Assembly (NCBI GenBank): GCA_963922205.1
Contig: CAWUHX010000364.1
Span: forward strand, 186,001 to 250,000
Direction of reading: 5' to 3'
Source of the DNA: Romanomermis culicivorax
Lineage: Eukaryota > Nematoda > Enoplea > Mermithida > Mermithidae
Length of the DNA stretch: 64,000 nt
The notes beneath the pieces are model-generated. The model searched no databases. It was not told the DNA's origin and saw only the letters and a program-made list of their open reading frames with translations. The translations under genes were made by a program, and so were the position numbers. Below are positions 23,901-33,410 of the stretch, piece after piece (position 1 is the stretch's first letter; the number at the start of each line of letters is the position of its first letter).

Positions 23901-26900
23901 AGGCAAGAAAGTGTAGCCAATGTGAACAGAAACATTTCGATTTACGCCCGAAAAAGGCAAAATCGAAGAAAAACTGATCTACAAAAAGCTAAATTGATAC
24001 TTCAAATGAGAATACCGCTATACAGGGGATTCGAAAGCATATTCCCCAATCAGGAATAAACTTAGATGAACCTAATAGTGAATCCCTCATACTGAAGATA
24101 TCTATATTGCTTGCCAAGATGATGCAAAGTTTCAAAAGTTTGTGTGAAAGGGCTATAGCTAACAGCCAAGCTTTAAAAGACTTGACTGCAACTGTTGAGG
24201 AGGGAAAAATCCTGAATCAACAAGGTAGAAAAGTCAAGAAGCCATACTGTAATTACCATAGGAATTACTCCCATGATACATCGGACTGTCGAAGCCTGAA
24301 TTTTATCAGGAACAGACAAAAGACAAAGTGGGAAAATGAATATGGTAGGGACAGTAGATTCAGTTGTGGTATACAGTCTAGACACACTGTAGGTAGTAAT
24401 GCAGCAAATGTTGAGAGAGTTAATATACTGGAAATACTGCAAATGGAATATTGCAGTATGAAATATACTGCAAATCAAGATAAACATCAATGGTCTGCAA
24501 ATTTTCAGGAATGTATCAGAGGAGAGAAGCTCAATATTCAGCATATGCAGCAATCACTACCTGTGAGTCAAAAGCTTAATTTCGTCAGTCCTATTTCAAA
24601 GCTGTCATCTGAGCCTCAGAAGCAATCAGTCACGTCTTTAGGGACAGATCTGAAAGCACATTGTGGTGAAAATGAGATAGCTAAGAAAGAAGACAAAGGT
24701 GAAAAAAAGAAGCCAGAGGTGATAAATAGCATCATTGTACAGGATCAAATGCCACAGAGTGTTAAAGTGAAGGTGAGGAATGTGAATGGGGAATTGTTAG
24801 AGAAAGAAAAGTGTAAATTTGAAGTTCACTTCAAGTCAAACTGGACTCAAACAGAAGAAGTTGAACATCTGAATATGGTAAAACAACCTCAGAAGTTATG
24901 AGATCAGATGATTTTTGAAGGAACTGAGAATTGTGATTTGGAAATAAATCACCTCAAGGTAAATGAGGTATTCATGTTCAAAAGGAACTTCAATGGTGAA
25001 AGGTGATATGAATGCCAAAGGTGCCATAATCATCTGAAAGGAGGAACAGCACCTTACGGCAGTTCATGCAGTTGACACAGCTGCATAGTATTTTTGCATT
25101 TTATTTTTGTATTGTTACACTTCAAATTTTTAAATATTTCTGCACTCAAAATCAAATTTTTTTTTCAACTCTCAAATTTTTCAAGATTGTCTTACTGCCT
25201 TAATTTTGTCATTAGAAATTTTTAGAAATTTAGATTTTTTGCAAATTGAAAAATGAGTGAACAATTTGCTCGATCATGAAAAAAATTGTATTGGACGAGC
25301 ACATCAGGCAAGTCAGCCAGGATATCGGCAATAAATTCAATTGTCTTTTCTATGCTGATGGTGAGTTTATTTTTTGAATTTTTTCAGCGGGAAGAGTCAG
25401 TCCATTTTAGGTGCTATGGGAATGATGACTTCATGCTCATACTGCTTAATGGGCGACCAAAGGGCAAATGAGAAATGAAGTGTATCAGATGGAGTATGCT
25501 ATGGAATAGTCAAGATGAAATTAAAGAGTCATGGCAGAAATGCCAGAACTTTAAATTTTGTCACTGACCAAACCATTTGCATTGTGGTGTTATATGTTTA
25601 AAGCCCTTAGTTTCAAATTTTCTAATTTCAAAATTGAACCTGAAAGGGTTCTATCAAAATCAATTTTTGGAATTCGGAGGCATGGAGTTGTCAATAGAAT
25701 GTTGGACAGAGACACTGCAGTCGAGTGGTAAGAGTTTGGATTGAGTGTGGGTATCCGTAAAGGTGGCATTCTCCTTATTTTCTTACTAGCCAACCAAATT
25801 CTGTGACTATGGCACCTACAAATCACAATTTTCCCCCGCATTGAAGTTGTTCATGGTGGAAAGTGATGTGTGTATGTCCATACAGATTTGAGTCAAATCT
25901 AAATGATAGTTATTCATGTTTATGGTAAGTCAAGCTGTAACTGCAGGTATACCTGCAAAGCGGCAATGAGCCCATCTGTGACCAGATGATCGCATCAAAC
26001 CAATAGGACTCTGCATAGCAACTATGGTTGCTTAGGGAACTCGATGTTTGGAGTGAAGTCTGTATCACATAGAATTTTGAATTCATGGAAGAGAAAAAAC
26101 TGCTCATGTTGAAAGGTTGAAGTGTACACCGGAAAATAGGCTATGGAGCTAGAATGGCATAACAAAGCTGAAAATAAGGTCGCAGATACCAGTATACAGC
26201 AGCAGTTTAAAGGCGGTGGACAACAGCAGTAATTTAACCGCAACAATTTTGGCCAAAAATTCAAATTTTCATTCAATTTTATTAACTTTTCATTCAAAAT
26301 TCATAAATTTTCAAATCCAAATTTCGAAACACTTTTTGATTTGCTGTTGATTTTTTAAAATTCATTTATGTGTACATCACACATTTATTCTTGATTTCAA
26401 ATTACTCGTATTTTAATACTTTCGTTGTTTTTCATGTGATTTGATGTCTATTTTATTTAGATTTTTTAAACTCAAAAATGTCACCCACTACACTGGCGGA
26501 GAGGACGATAACAACGCAATTATGCAGGATATATGGACCTGCTACCAAAGACACTCCACATCACTCAATGGGACGAAACGATCGACTGTGGAGGAAGGTA
26601 CCTAGGAGCCTCAAGGCACACTGGCAGAGCAAGGGAAAGTCAAGCCGGCGCAGAGTCGTCGATCCGTCAGATGCTGGATCAATGATCAATTGTGCCGCAG
26701 CATCTTAGTGGACAGACCTGGGTAACCTTGTAAAAGACTTGACGTTGGAGGTTGTCATGACCCGTACACCCTTCGGGGTCAGGTCATGAGGATTATGACC
26801 CGTACACCCTTCGGGGTCTGATCATAATCTTTTATGGAGTTGGGATCCAGTAGTAGGTCACACCGTAAAAGGTAAAAGTCCTGCTCATGGTTTCCTTCTT

Positions 26901-29900
26901 CACCTCCCGTTGGTCAGTTTCAAGGCCCGATGGATGTTGGGGATGCACTTACGGTAGCAGGCATCCCATCCATGCAAATTGTGAAAATGGCGAGAAGGCA
27001 TCATTATGTGGGCATGACTGCCTTTATAAGGCAATATGTGATACGTGGAGCCTTTATAAGGCAATATGTGATACATTATTCTTATAATTTTATGTTTATT
27101 TTGTGCGAGCCGCCCGTCCGTCAGCCTTTGTTATTGTCCTTTTATGCCAATAAAGTGGGACGGCCGATTGGTGTTTATTTATCGATTGTATAGTGGCAAT
27201 CAAGATTTATATTGGGCCCTATATACTTTTCTGCAGCAGCGTCTCACATCCCCGACTTTTACGAGAACTATTGGGTAAGGTTCTCTGGAGTATTCTGGTA
27301 GTTTTTCAGGTGCAAGCTGTTGGATTCCAGTTACTTATTAGTGACTGAAGGTTGTGTTTATTTCTGCTTAAGGACTGTTGCACTGTGTTTAGTTGATTGC
27401 TAATAGGAAGCTCCTTTGAGTGACCTACAGTAGTCGATTAGGTACAAGCCAATAGGACTTAAGTTATATTGCTGACATCTTCGGATCTAAGCAGAGATAT
27501 AAACATAACATCTGCCCTATCGGGGCATTTTCTAATAAACTAGTAGAAAGATATATTTGATTTGCTTTGTTCGGCTAAGAAATGCGTGAATTACAGTAAG
27601 AAATTGCCATCAAAGGGCCTAGTCGGTTTTCTCTGCAGAATCGCCCTTCATTGCCTATATCGAAGTAATCCGTATTTTTTCTGCTATACGTTTTTCGAGA
27701 TGTTTTACTTCAAAATTAACTATAAAATGTCAGTTGAGTCCTTCTATAGAGTTTTTCGGGTTTTCAATAAAAAAATTTCAACAGGAGTTGAAATTTTTTT
27801 GAATTTCAACCGTCTGAAGTTTATCTATAATATTTTTTCGCCAAATTTAGTCTATTAAGTGCTTTGTTACTATTTTGAAGTCGTAATCGGCTTGAAGCGC
27901 CGAAAACTTTTTGCGTTTTGTTTAACCGTCTTTGGTTTTTGACCAGTACCTCAACCCCAATGCCATGACACATTGAAATTTTCCACGACTTGTCCATATC
28001 ACTTTCGTAGATTTCTTTCACGATGCCAATTTAGGTAAAAAATTGTTGTAAAATTTTCAGAATTCATACAAATCTGAGTGAGTCTACGCCCCGGCCATGA
28101 TCTTATAAATTGCGCGATTAAGTCGCATGCTAAATAAAAATTAAAAGGAAAATGATTTGGCATCATCCAGATGCGTTTCGATTTTTTACTACAGTAATCT
28201 CATTCTTGTTCACGTCAAACTGGGTCGAAATTTCTCACTCGTATTTCAAGTTCAATAACGTCGGGTATCGACCGTAAAATCGTTGCCGCGATTGATTTTC
28301 TCGCACCAATTCGTCGTAGAAACGGTGCGATGACCGCAACAAACGATCGCGCGATTCAAGACGCGACGGTAAAAGTTGGTGTATCGAGTCGAAAAGGCGG
28401 GACGATTTTTCGAATCGCGAGCCCAAATCGTCGCGTTCACGTTTCAGGTCGTCGTAACGATTGATCAAAACTGATAATTTATTGAAAATCGCGCGACGAC
28501 TTTCGATAGGACCAGGATAAAATGTCGAATCGACCCTGAGATATAAAAAAGCCCGGCTACTTTTGACGTTAAAAATGACGACAGCAAGTTGAAATCCAGC
28601 GTCACTATGACAGTTAAAATACGGTTATCACGGAATGAAATTTATACGTTTTGAATTACGATATTGTTATTTCGTTCTTGCTGACTATAAGACAAGTTTG
28701 TGCCAAACCCAATGTCGTAACAAAGCAAAGAAGAAGATTTGATGTCAGCAAGATCAAGACAGCTGTTTGAGTTTCAAGTAAATTCGATTTTAAAATTTAA
28801 ACTGTATCGCGCTTATTGTGGCACAGAGTAAGTACTTTAAACATATCAACAAAGAACGGTACCTCCAATATATTCTGTAATTGAGAAACACGCTTGGAGA
28901 GTTTTTTGTTTTTTTGCTCATCCACCCGCCACCCCCTCGATGAAAAGTCCGGGGACCCTTCGCCTGAAAAATTCTCATAATGCATTACTGTAATAGAGTG
29001 CTCAATAAATCTTATCGTTATTTTTCTAACGTCTATCGCTTGAATTGCGTAAAATTTGTCAGTTTTGTTTCAACAGTTCAGGTGATCGTCACCTGATCCC
29101 ACCTGTTCTTAAACTTCCAAAAACTTGAAATTCTTCCACGATAAAGGTTTTCGATACTCAGAACTGCAACTTACTGTAGCAAGAATCATTGACATTTTAC
29201 ATACGGAGCATTCTCGAACAAAAACAAAAAGCTGCAGTAAGCGCAAGAACCGCTGATCAATTCTTCAATTTATTACTACTTCTGAGCACTCAAACCAAAA
29301 TTTTGTCAAATTTCTCACTCCATCAATTGCACCATATTTTCGATCCACATCTTTTCATCCAATAGCAACGCGTTTAACAATGTTTGGAAAGATCCGATTG
29401 GTCGTGCAGGGCCACTTTTCACCCCATCGGATGAAGAGGAGGACGGCGAAACGAGCGCCGGCGGGTTTTCCACCACGTTCTCCCAATGGGCCAACGACGA
29501 TTCGTCCCGTTCGACTTGCCGTTTCAATTCGTTCAACGTATTTTCCAAATTTTCTAGGCTAGCTTTCAAATTTTGTATGTCTAAAATAGCCACCGATTTC
29601 GTATCAACGGCGATGGCGGCGTCCGGCGTAGTCGTCGTCGCAGCAGGATTTTCGTCGGAAAAATGATACTCGGGCGGAACGTGATTTTCTAGAACGTAGC
29701 GGACCATTTGGTTGTTGATATGGAAGTTGCCGGCGAAATGGCGAATATTTTTACGCTTTACCTGAGAACGTGGATGGAATGTTATGCTAATTTGTGAGAA
29801 CTAATAAAAAAGTTTTACGCTAGGGCGAAAATGGCGGCAGATTTCAGTTCATTTTTGAACGATGTTCTGGGACGTGCTATGCCTTCAGGAAATGCACTGA

Positions 29901-32885
29901 GCATTGAAAAAGTTATGTCCAAAGTCATGCACATAGGATATTTTAAGCAATTTATTCAGAAATGAGTTTCTGATTTCGTTTCATAAAATTGGTATTTTTA
30001 TTTCCTGTTTAAACTATGAATACCAATTTTGGTACTCTGAATGTAGTTGATCGCTAATAACGTTGTGGTTTTTCGATAAGTTCTCTGTGGATATGTGAAT
30101 TATCACAGCACAATAATCTATATGTTTTGAAGTTGTGGATGACGCGAACCGATGAAAGTTAGTTCAATTCGGAAAAAATATTAAGTTCATTACTGTAATC
30201 AATGAGAAAAACTATGGACCGACGCACTTGGATGTCGATACAGTTCTATCCAAATCAAGATTGGATAAGCATTATGTTTTTTTTTTTATTTGGGCTTCCC
30301 CTTCTCATAGAGAAATTTATACTTCTCAACAAAATGGAACTTTTCATTCCATGAAAACTGCGTCAAATTAAACCAACTTCTTTGTCGCGACATATGTGTC
30401 GGAGATGGACATAGGTTTAAGATCCGAATCACTGAGCAAAAATACGTGGTAAAAATGCAGTAAAATTTGGAGAAAAAAAATCGTGAGTTCCATGAAATTT
30501 TGTCAGTAGGGTGGAGACATACGTAGGTTTGTTTTCAAAAACTTTGTGGGGTGTAGTTTTTTGGTACCCAGGAACTTTTTCAGCATCACCCTTCTTTGTA
30601 TAAATGAGGTTCAAGTTCGTAGCCAAAATCACAGTCATATATCATGTTCAGAGAGTGTCTAAAAGAGTTCGAATCAAAATCATCAATAATAAATAGTTTT
30701 GTGACTTCAAGAATTGCAGTTTACGTTTATTTATTATGCTGGAATATTAAATAGACTGCCGCGTAGAACCGGATTTGCATTATCAGTTTTTTCGACTGAG
30801 TTAAATATGTTATACCATTGCCGTAAAGGTGCAGCTCAGCTGGAGCTCAACTCATGCACACACCTGCAGCCGAGCTGCATCTTAATGGCAATGATATAAC
30901 ATATATAGCTGAGATAGGACAGCTTGAACTGCAGCTCAGCTGGAGCTTCAGTCTCTTTGATGAAACCATCTCGGACTTTTATTACTGATATGGTGGCAGG
31001 AAATTAAACTGGAACCAGGTTATTGTAGCATGGTGATCACTCAGATGACAATGTTTTATAATCATTTTGATGCTTTTGTCAAGTGCCGATCAATTTTGCC
31101 CAAATATCACATGATTTCCATCATGCTAATATTTTATGTTTTTCGCCACTTTTTATTTAACAGTTACTTACTTTCATTTCGTTTCGTTCATTATGTTTTA
31201 CATGCATTTTGTGTGTCATTTTTGTTGCATTTTTGTTGTTGTTCTTTCTGCATGTAGGCTACAGTGTACCCCTTTAATCAGAATTTCCGCCAGATAAGCT
31301 CTACGAGCTCATGGCCATAATTGGAGCATTACGTGCACCTCTTATCAGTAAAAACTAACAACGTTTTTGCAACCCGAAACAACTAGTTAAGAAGTTCTCA
31401 TTAAAGACGTTCATATGTTTAGCATGGGAATGAAACTCATTCCAAATGCTAAACGTATTCGAACTGGAAAATGTCTATGTGACCATAGGCATCTTCTGCA
31501 CAGATTTCCACTGCAGAAGTTAGCTTGGGTGTCATAAGCTCCCCCCAAGCCATACTGTAGGTCCGAGGTCCTTAAAAGGACCTGTTTTGTTAGTTTTTCA
31601 CTCATTCTCTGGGTTCTTTGCTCACGTCCGACTTTGTCATTCAGTCTGCATCCGCCGCTTTATTATTTTATAATAAATTTGAATATTCGCATTCCCCTTG
31701 CATCTGTCGCCAAATTTGAATAAACACCCATCACCTACGTTGTGCCAGGTCACCCCTGCCTTCCCAATGATTGAGTAGAGCGTCACTCTCCGACCTCCTG
31801 AGTTAACCCATCACCGAACCAAGTGGAATTTCCCCCCATTTGCCAACTGCTATCCGAAGCCACCAGGGACCCGTCGCCCCTTCGTCGAATCGTAGTTGAG
31901 AAGCAGGACTAGGTAAGTCTTCTCAGGGGATTATTATTGTTGAGGGTGTATTTTGGGGAACCCTTTCTTAAGTCAGTTTTCCCTTGAGTCTTCCCTCGGT
32001 TAGAAGGGCCGTTGTTCCTCTTGGGTTAGGGCTAGAAAGGGGATTTTGGTTTACAATCGGGTCCCCTATATCAGGTCATTCCTCGAGTGACCTTGTCCAT
32101 CTTTCATACTGAATGGGACCCCTGACCTGTCAGCGTTGTCCATTACTCTACAGCAGAACCGCAGGACAGCACCAGAGTACCCTGTAGGCCTTCCTATAGC
32201 CAGTACTAGCCGGATCAGGTTCCTGAAGTGGAAATAAGCGAGCCACCCAACAGGGTCACAGCATGTCACTCACAGTTACATGGCCGTATTTTTCTATCAA
32301 TATGGCATGGGTTCTCCCATCAATGTGATTGGCCACTTTTCGTTCAATGTGACATGGCTCCAATTTCACTTAATGTGACACTTTATTTTGAGCTCATCTG
32401 AGAGACCTGGGTATCCAATTTTTTCTGAGATCATTTTTTGATAGAAAATATTCAGAAGTGACCAGAGCGCTCACAACATTAAGGTGGAAACTTGGTATGC
32501 GATCACCAATTTTGCAGCAGATTTTCGATTCAAAAACTCTACAGTAAATTTTCCCGCCCATATTTACTACAATAATTGTGCGAATATAAAAAAAACATAA
32601 CAGTCTGATCATTAAAAATTTGAAAAATCAACTCACCCTCAATGCGACGCTCAAATCGGCCCTCTGTCGTACCGTTTTTGCCAACAATTTTTTCATTTTT
32701 GAAACGTCGACGACAATCTCAGATTCTTGACGTTTCACTTTTTCCAATAATCGTTCAATTTCGTCCGGGCGCTGGTCGATACCGAAGGCCATGCGACTTT
32801 TCGAAACGCGACGACAACCGGTTTCTCTTTTGACTTCTAATTTTAATTCTAGCTGATCAGAATTGGAATCTTTGATTTGAACCAT
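17737..32885 (-). CDS. large coiled-coil protein gene, six exons
   Basis: Exons on the - strand: 32637-32885, 29319-29761, 28239-28535, 18932-19196, 18036-18406 and 17982-17737. All junctions have GT donors and AG acceptors, and phases agree throughout (0, 2, 2, 0, 2), which strongly supports one gene. The product is about 625 residues so far. It starts with [11 protein letters not shown], is rich in long charged heptad-like helices, and has basic patches (KPPKKKVKF in exon 5). I do not recognise the family; cytoskeletal, centrosomal or kinetochore-type coiled-coil proteins look similar in composition. Introns 1 (2.9 kb) and 3 (9.0 kb) are swollen by transposable elements, whereas other introns are 53-783 bp. 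Exon 6 ends at donor AAGAG/GTAAAA, so more coding sequence should follow at lower coordinates. Confidence 0.75.
18036..18406 (-). CDS. coiled-coil gene exon 5
   Basis: Acceptor TGTTTCAG, donor GTATAA. Opens with [15 protein letters not shown], a basic nuclear-localisation-like patch, then changes to a long coiled coil ([20 protein letters not shown]...). Phase 0 in, phase 2 out. Confidence 0.75.
18407..18931. other. intron 4 of the coiled-coil gene
   Basis: 525-bp intron, AT-rich, no repeats or additional exon seen. Its flanking exons join in phase 0. Confidence 0.6.
18932..19196 (-). CDS. coiled-coil gene exon 4
   Basis: Acceptor TTCTTCAG, donor GTAAAA. Encodes [19 protein letters not shown] followed by a helical region rich in Glu and Lys. 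One base completes the split codon from exon 3, so the phase (2 to 0) fits. Confidence 0.75.
19816..20710. repeat. minisatellite, ~97-bp units, about nine copies
   Basis: Units start with TGTAAACAAGCGTATTTTCG-like sequence near 19841, 19941, 20038, 20120, 20220, 20317, 20414, 20505 and 20600 and contain GGGTTTTCGACC and GGGAATTTGATGAAT blocks. Most unit starts are 80-100 bp apart. Copies become less regular toward the right end. The repeats create overlapping open frames on both strands, which are by-products and not genes. Confidence 0.85.
20864..22485. mobile_element. foldback element with ~200-bp terminal inverted repeats
   Basis: 20864-21065 is nearly the reverse complement of 22286-22485. 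The outer ends are ACTAGTTT...AGAAAATGCCCCGA and its complement; the inner ends stop near CTGCAG. The 1.2-kb spacer (21066-22285) has no transposase-like frame, so this would be a non-autonomous DNA element. No clear target duplication is visible at the ends. The right arm was later partly duplicated together with Element 2 (see 22452-22559). Confidence 0.7.
22452..22559. repeat. 108-bp direct duplication, left copy
   Basis: Identical base for base to 27511-27618. It contains the last 34 bp of the foldback arm plus adjacent unique sequence. The two copies flank Element 2, in the place where a short 4-6-bp target duplication would normally be. Confidence 0.9.
22530..22576. repeat. perfect 20-bp hairpin at the left end of Element 2
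   Basis: Arms 22530-22549 and 22557-22576 are exact reverse complements around a 7-base loop. The left arm belongs to the duplicated flank, and the right arm takes the place of Element 2's missing 5' LTR. In the right copy of the flank (27511-27618) the second arm is absent. Confidence 0.85.
22586..22602 (+). promoter_or_regulatory. primer-binding site of Element 2
   Basis: AGTGGTGGCTTCTAAC starts right after the LTR end. The complement at Element 3's 5' LTR border (55595-55610) reads AGTGGTGGCTTTTAAC. With a 2-base gap the TGG would pair with a tRNA CCA end. The shared primer supports a close relation of the two elements. Confidence 0.65.
22644..24059 (+). pseudogene. gag: gag of Element 2, main frame
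   Basis: The first ATG in frame is at 22644. The region from about 23370 to 23860 aligns with the capsid-like part of Element 3 gag: blocks such as [12 protein letters not shown] versus [19 protein letters not shown] versus LLRLSKG, and [10 protein letters not shown] versus [10 protein letters not shown]. The N-terminal part is unrelated or fast-evolving, with a histidine/tyrosine/asparagine-rich stretch and a Lys/Arg cluster ([14 protein letters not shown]). The frame stops at 24057-24059, but homology continues in another frame from about 24040, so gag carries one frameshift. Confidence 0.75.
24040..24901 (+). pseudogene. gag: gag of Element 2, nucleocapsid part after frameshift
   Basis: Contains [18 protein letters not shown] (about 24236-24289), a C-x2-H-x4-H-x4-C knuckle of the same CHHC form as Element 3 ([17 protein letters not shown]). 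Downstream is a charged, glutamine- and lysine-rich tail to the TGA at 24899-24901. No protease D-T-G follows, so gag is the last coding gene of the element. Confidence 0.7.
24902..26752 (+). other. Element 2 interior without pol
   Basis: No frame here shows protease, RT, RNase H or integrase motifs. The region is AT-rich with scattered stops. The last bases before the LTR (GACGTTGGAGG) could serve as a polypurine tract. Its 1.85 kb would be the non-coding body of a gag-only element. Confidence 0.55.
26753..26831 (+). repeat. two palindromic units at the start of the Element 2 LTR
   Basis: TCATGACCCGTACACCC-TTCGGGGTCAGGTCATGA is followed by ATTATGACCCGTACACCC-TTCGGGGTCTGATCATAAT. Each folds on itself, and the two are near copies. 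Possible protein-binding or RNA structural elements of U3. Confidence 0.7.
27021..27079 (+). promoter_or_regulatory. duplicated TATA-containing segment in the Element 2 LTR
   Basis: GCCTTTATAAGGCAATATGTGATAC occurs twice in tandem. TTTATAA fits a core promoter, and the AATAAA lies about 100 bp downstream, so transcription start between them is plausible. Confidence 0.5.
27511..27618. repeat. 108-bp direct duplication, right copy
   Basis: Identical to 22452-22559. It directly follows the end of the Element 2 LTR and continues into unique sequence (CTAGTCGG...), so this side shows the original target. Confidence 0.9.
28239..28535 (-). CDS. coiled-coil gene exon 3
   Basis: Acceptor TATCTCAG, donor GTGAGA. 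99 codons, very rich in Arg, Ser and Asp ([20 protein letters not shown]...), with higher GC than the surrounding introns. Phase 2 in and out. Confidence 0.75.
28536..29318. other. intron 2 of the coiled-coil gene
   Basis: 783-bp intron, AT-rich, no recognisable repeat or exon. Confidence 0.55.
29319..29761 (-). CDS. coiled-coil gene exon 2
   Basis: Acceptor GTTCTCAG, donor GTGAGA. Begins [20 protein letters not shown], continues to a Thr/Ala-rich linker, then a heptad region ([20 protein letters not shown]) and a Ser-rich loop. Joins exon 1 in phase 0. Confidence 0.75.
30805..30966. repeat. hairpin miniature repeat
   Basis: ATATGTTATACCATTGCC.. and ..GGCAATGATATAACATAT are inverted copies (about 30805-30840 and 30874-30904) with CAGCTCAGCTGGAGCTC-like cores. 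A tail ending AGTCTCTTTGATGAAACC matches the segment at 15600-15625. Confidence 0.55.
31077..32380 (+). mobile_element. solo LTR of Element 1 family
   Basis: Aligns over its whole 1304 bp with the Element 1 LTRs but is clearly diverged. It starts TGTCAAGTGC, ends TTAATGTGACA, and is flanked by CTTT on both sides (31073-31076 and 32381-32384), a 4-bp target duplication that fixes both ends. No interior is attached, so it derives from LTR-LTR recombination. It sits in intron 1 of the coiled-coil gene. Confidence 0.88.
32637..32885 (-). CDS. coiled-coil gene exon 1
   Basis: ATG at 32885, 83 codons, donor GTGAGT in phase 0. Encodes [20 protein letters not shown], then [11 protein letters not shown] and a helix. 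Upstream codons in frame lack another ATG, which supports this start. Confidence 0.7.
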
Positions 32886-33410
32886 TTTGATGTAGTGAAT
32901 TTTGGGGGGAACAGAGTTTACGGACAATGCTCTCCAAAATTTATTGTGTAAATAAGATGTTGCAAATTGTTAATTTTCAGAAGTATTGCCATTTTGTGGA
33001 ACAACAAGCAGATTAACATATACAATCAGTCAATTTATGATATACAGTAAGGTGATCATACGTCGGTTTATTTTATGATACACGAACCAAGGGCGAAAAT
33101 TTCACATCAAAGACAGTATAAGTGAAGCAGTTTCAAGAAGAAAATTCTGAATCGTGAAATTTGCAATGGAAATTAGACTTGTGGTTAATTTTCAGTAGTA
33201 CCTATTCACTAAACCTAAACAATAAATTTCACCGTTAGAAATCTTTTAAGCTGTTCTAAACAATGTTGACAAGGCTAACCGCAGATAAAAGGGTAAAACA
33301 GAATACATGGAGTGATTGACGACTTTTTTCTGAACCTCCATCAAAAATACAAATACTTTTTCACAAGGTTTTTATCAATTTGTAAAAATAAAAAACAATG
33401 CAATAAAAAC
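32886..33410. other. intergenic, 5' of the coiled-coil gene
   Basis: AT-rich. Contains the presumed promoter of the coiled-coil gene and the 3' flank of the first secreted-protein gene. No further feature. Confidence 0.45.

Larger units (their letters stand above)
22577..27510 (+). mobile_element. Element 2: gag-only LTR element with truncated 5' LTR
   Basis: The left end keeps only the last few bases of an LTR (AACATAACA, to 22585), followed by primer-binding sequence AGTGGTGGCTTCTAAC that nearly equals Element 3's. A gag gene related to Element 3's follows, then about 1.85 kb without pol, then a 758-bp 3' LTR (26753-27510) ending in the same AACATAACA. Lack of protease, RT and integrase marks it as non-autonomous. 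It lies inside intron 3 of the coiled-coil gene. Confidence 0.75.
26753..27510 (+). repeat. 3' LTR of Element 2
   Basis: Begins TGTCATGACCC after a purine-rich tract and ends AACATAACA, the same bases that precede the primer-binding site at the left end. AATAAA lies at 27149-27154. No second full copy exists in the window. It is unrelated by eye to the LTRs of Elements 1 and 3. Confidence 0.65.
19197..28238. other. giant intron 3 of the coiled-coil gene
   Basis: A 9.0-kb intron filled with repeats. In order along + it holds unassigned sequence to about 19815, the 97-bp minisatellite (19816-20710), the foldback element (20864-22485), Element 2 with flanking duplication (22452-27618), and about 620 bp of unassigned sequence before exon 3. 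All other introns of this gene except intron 1 are below 0.8 kb. Confidence 0.65.
29762..32636. other. intron 1 of the coiled-coil gene
   Basis: 2.9-kb intron that contains the hairpin repeat at 30805-30966 and the solo LTR at 31077-32380. The rest is AT-rich without coding signal. Confidence 0.6.

Noticed and set aside
24902-26752. Remnants of pol in Element 2
   Set aside because: No D-T-G, Y-x-D-D, H-H-C-C or D-D-E context in any frame.
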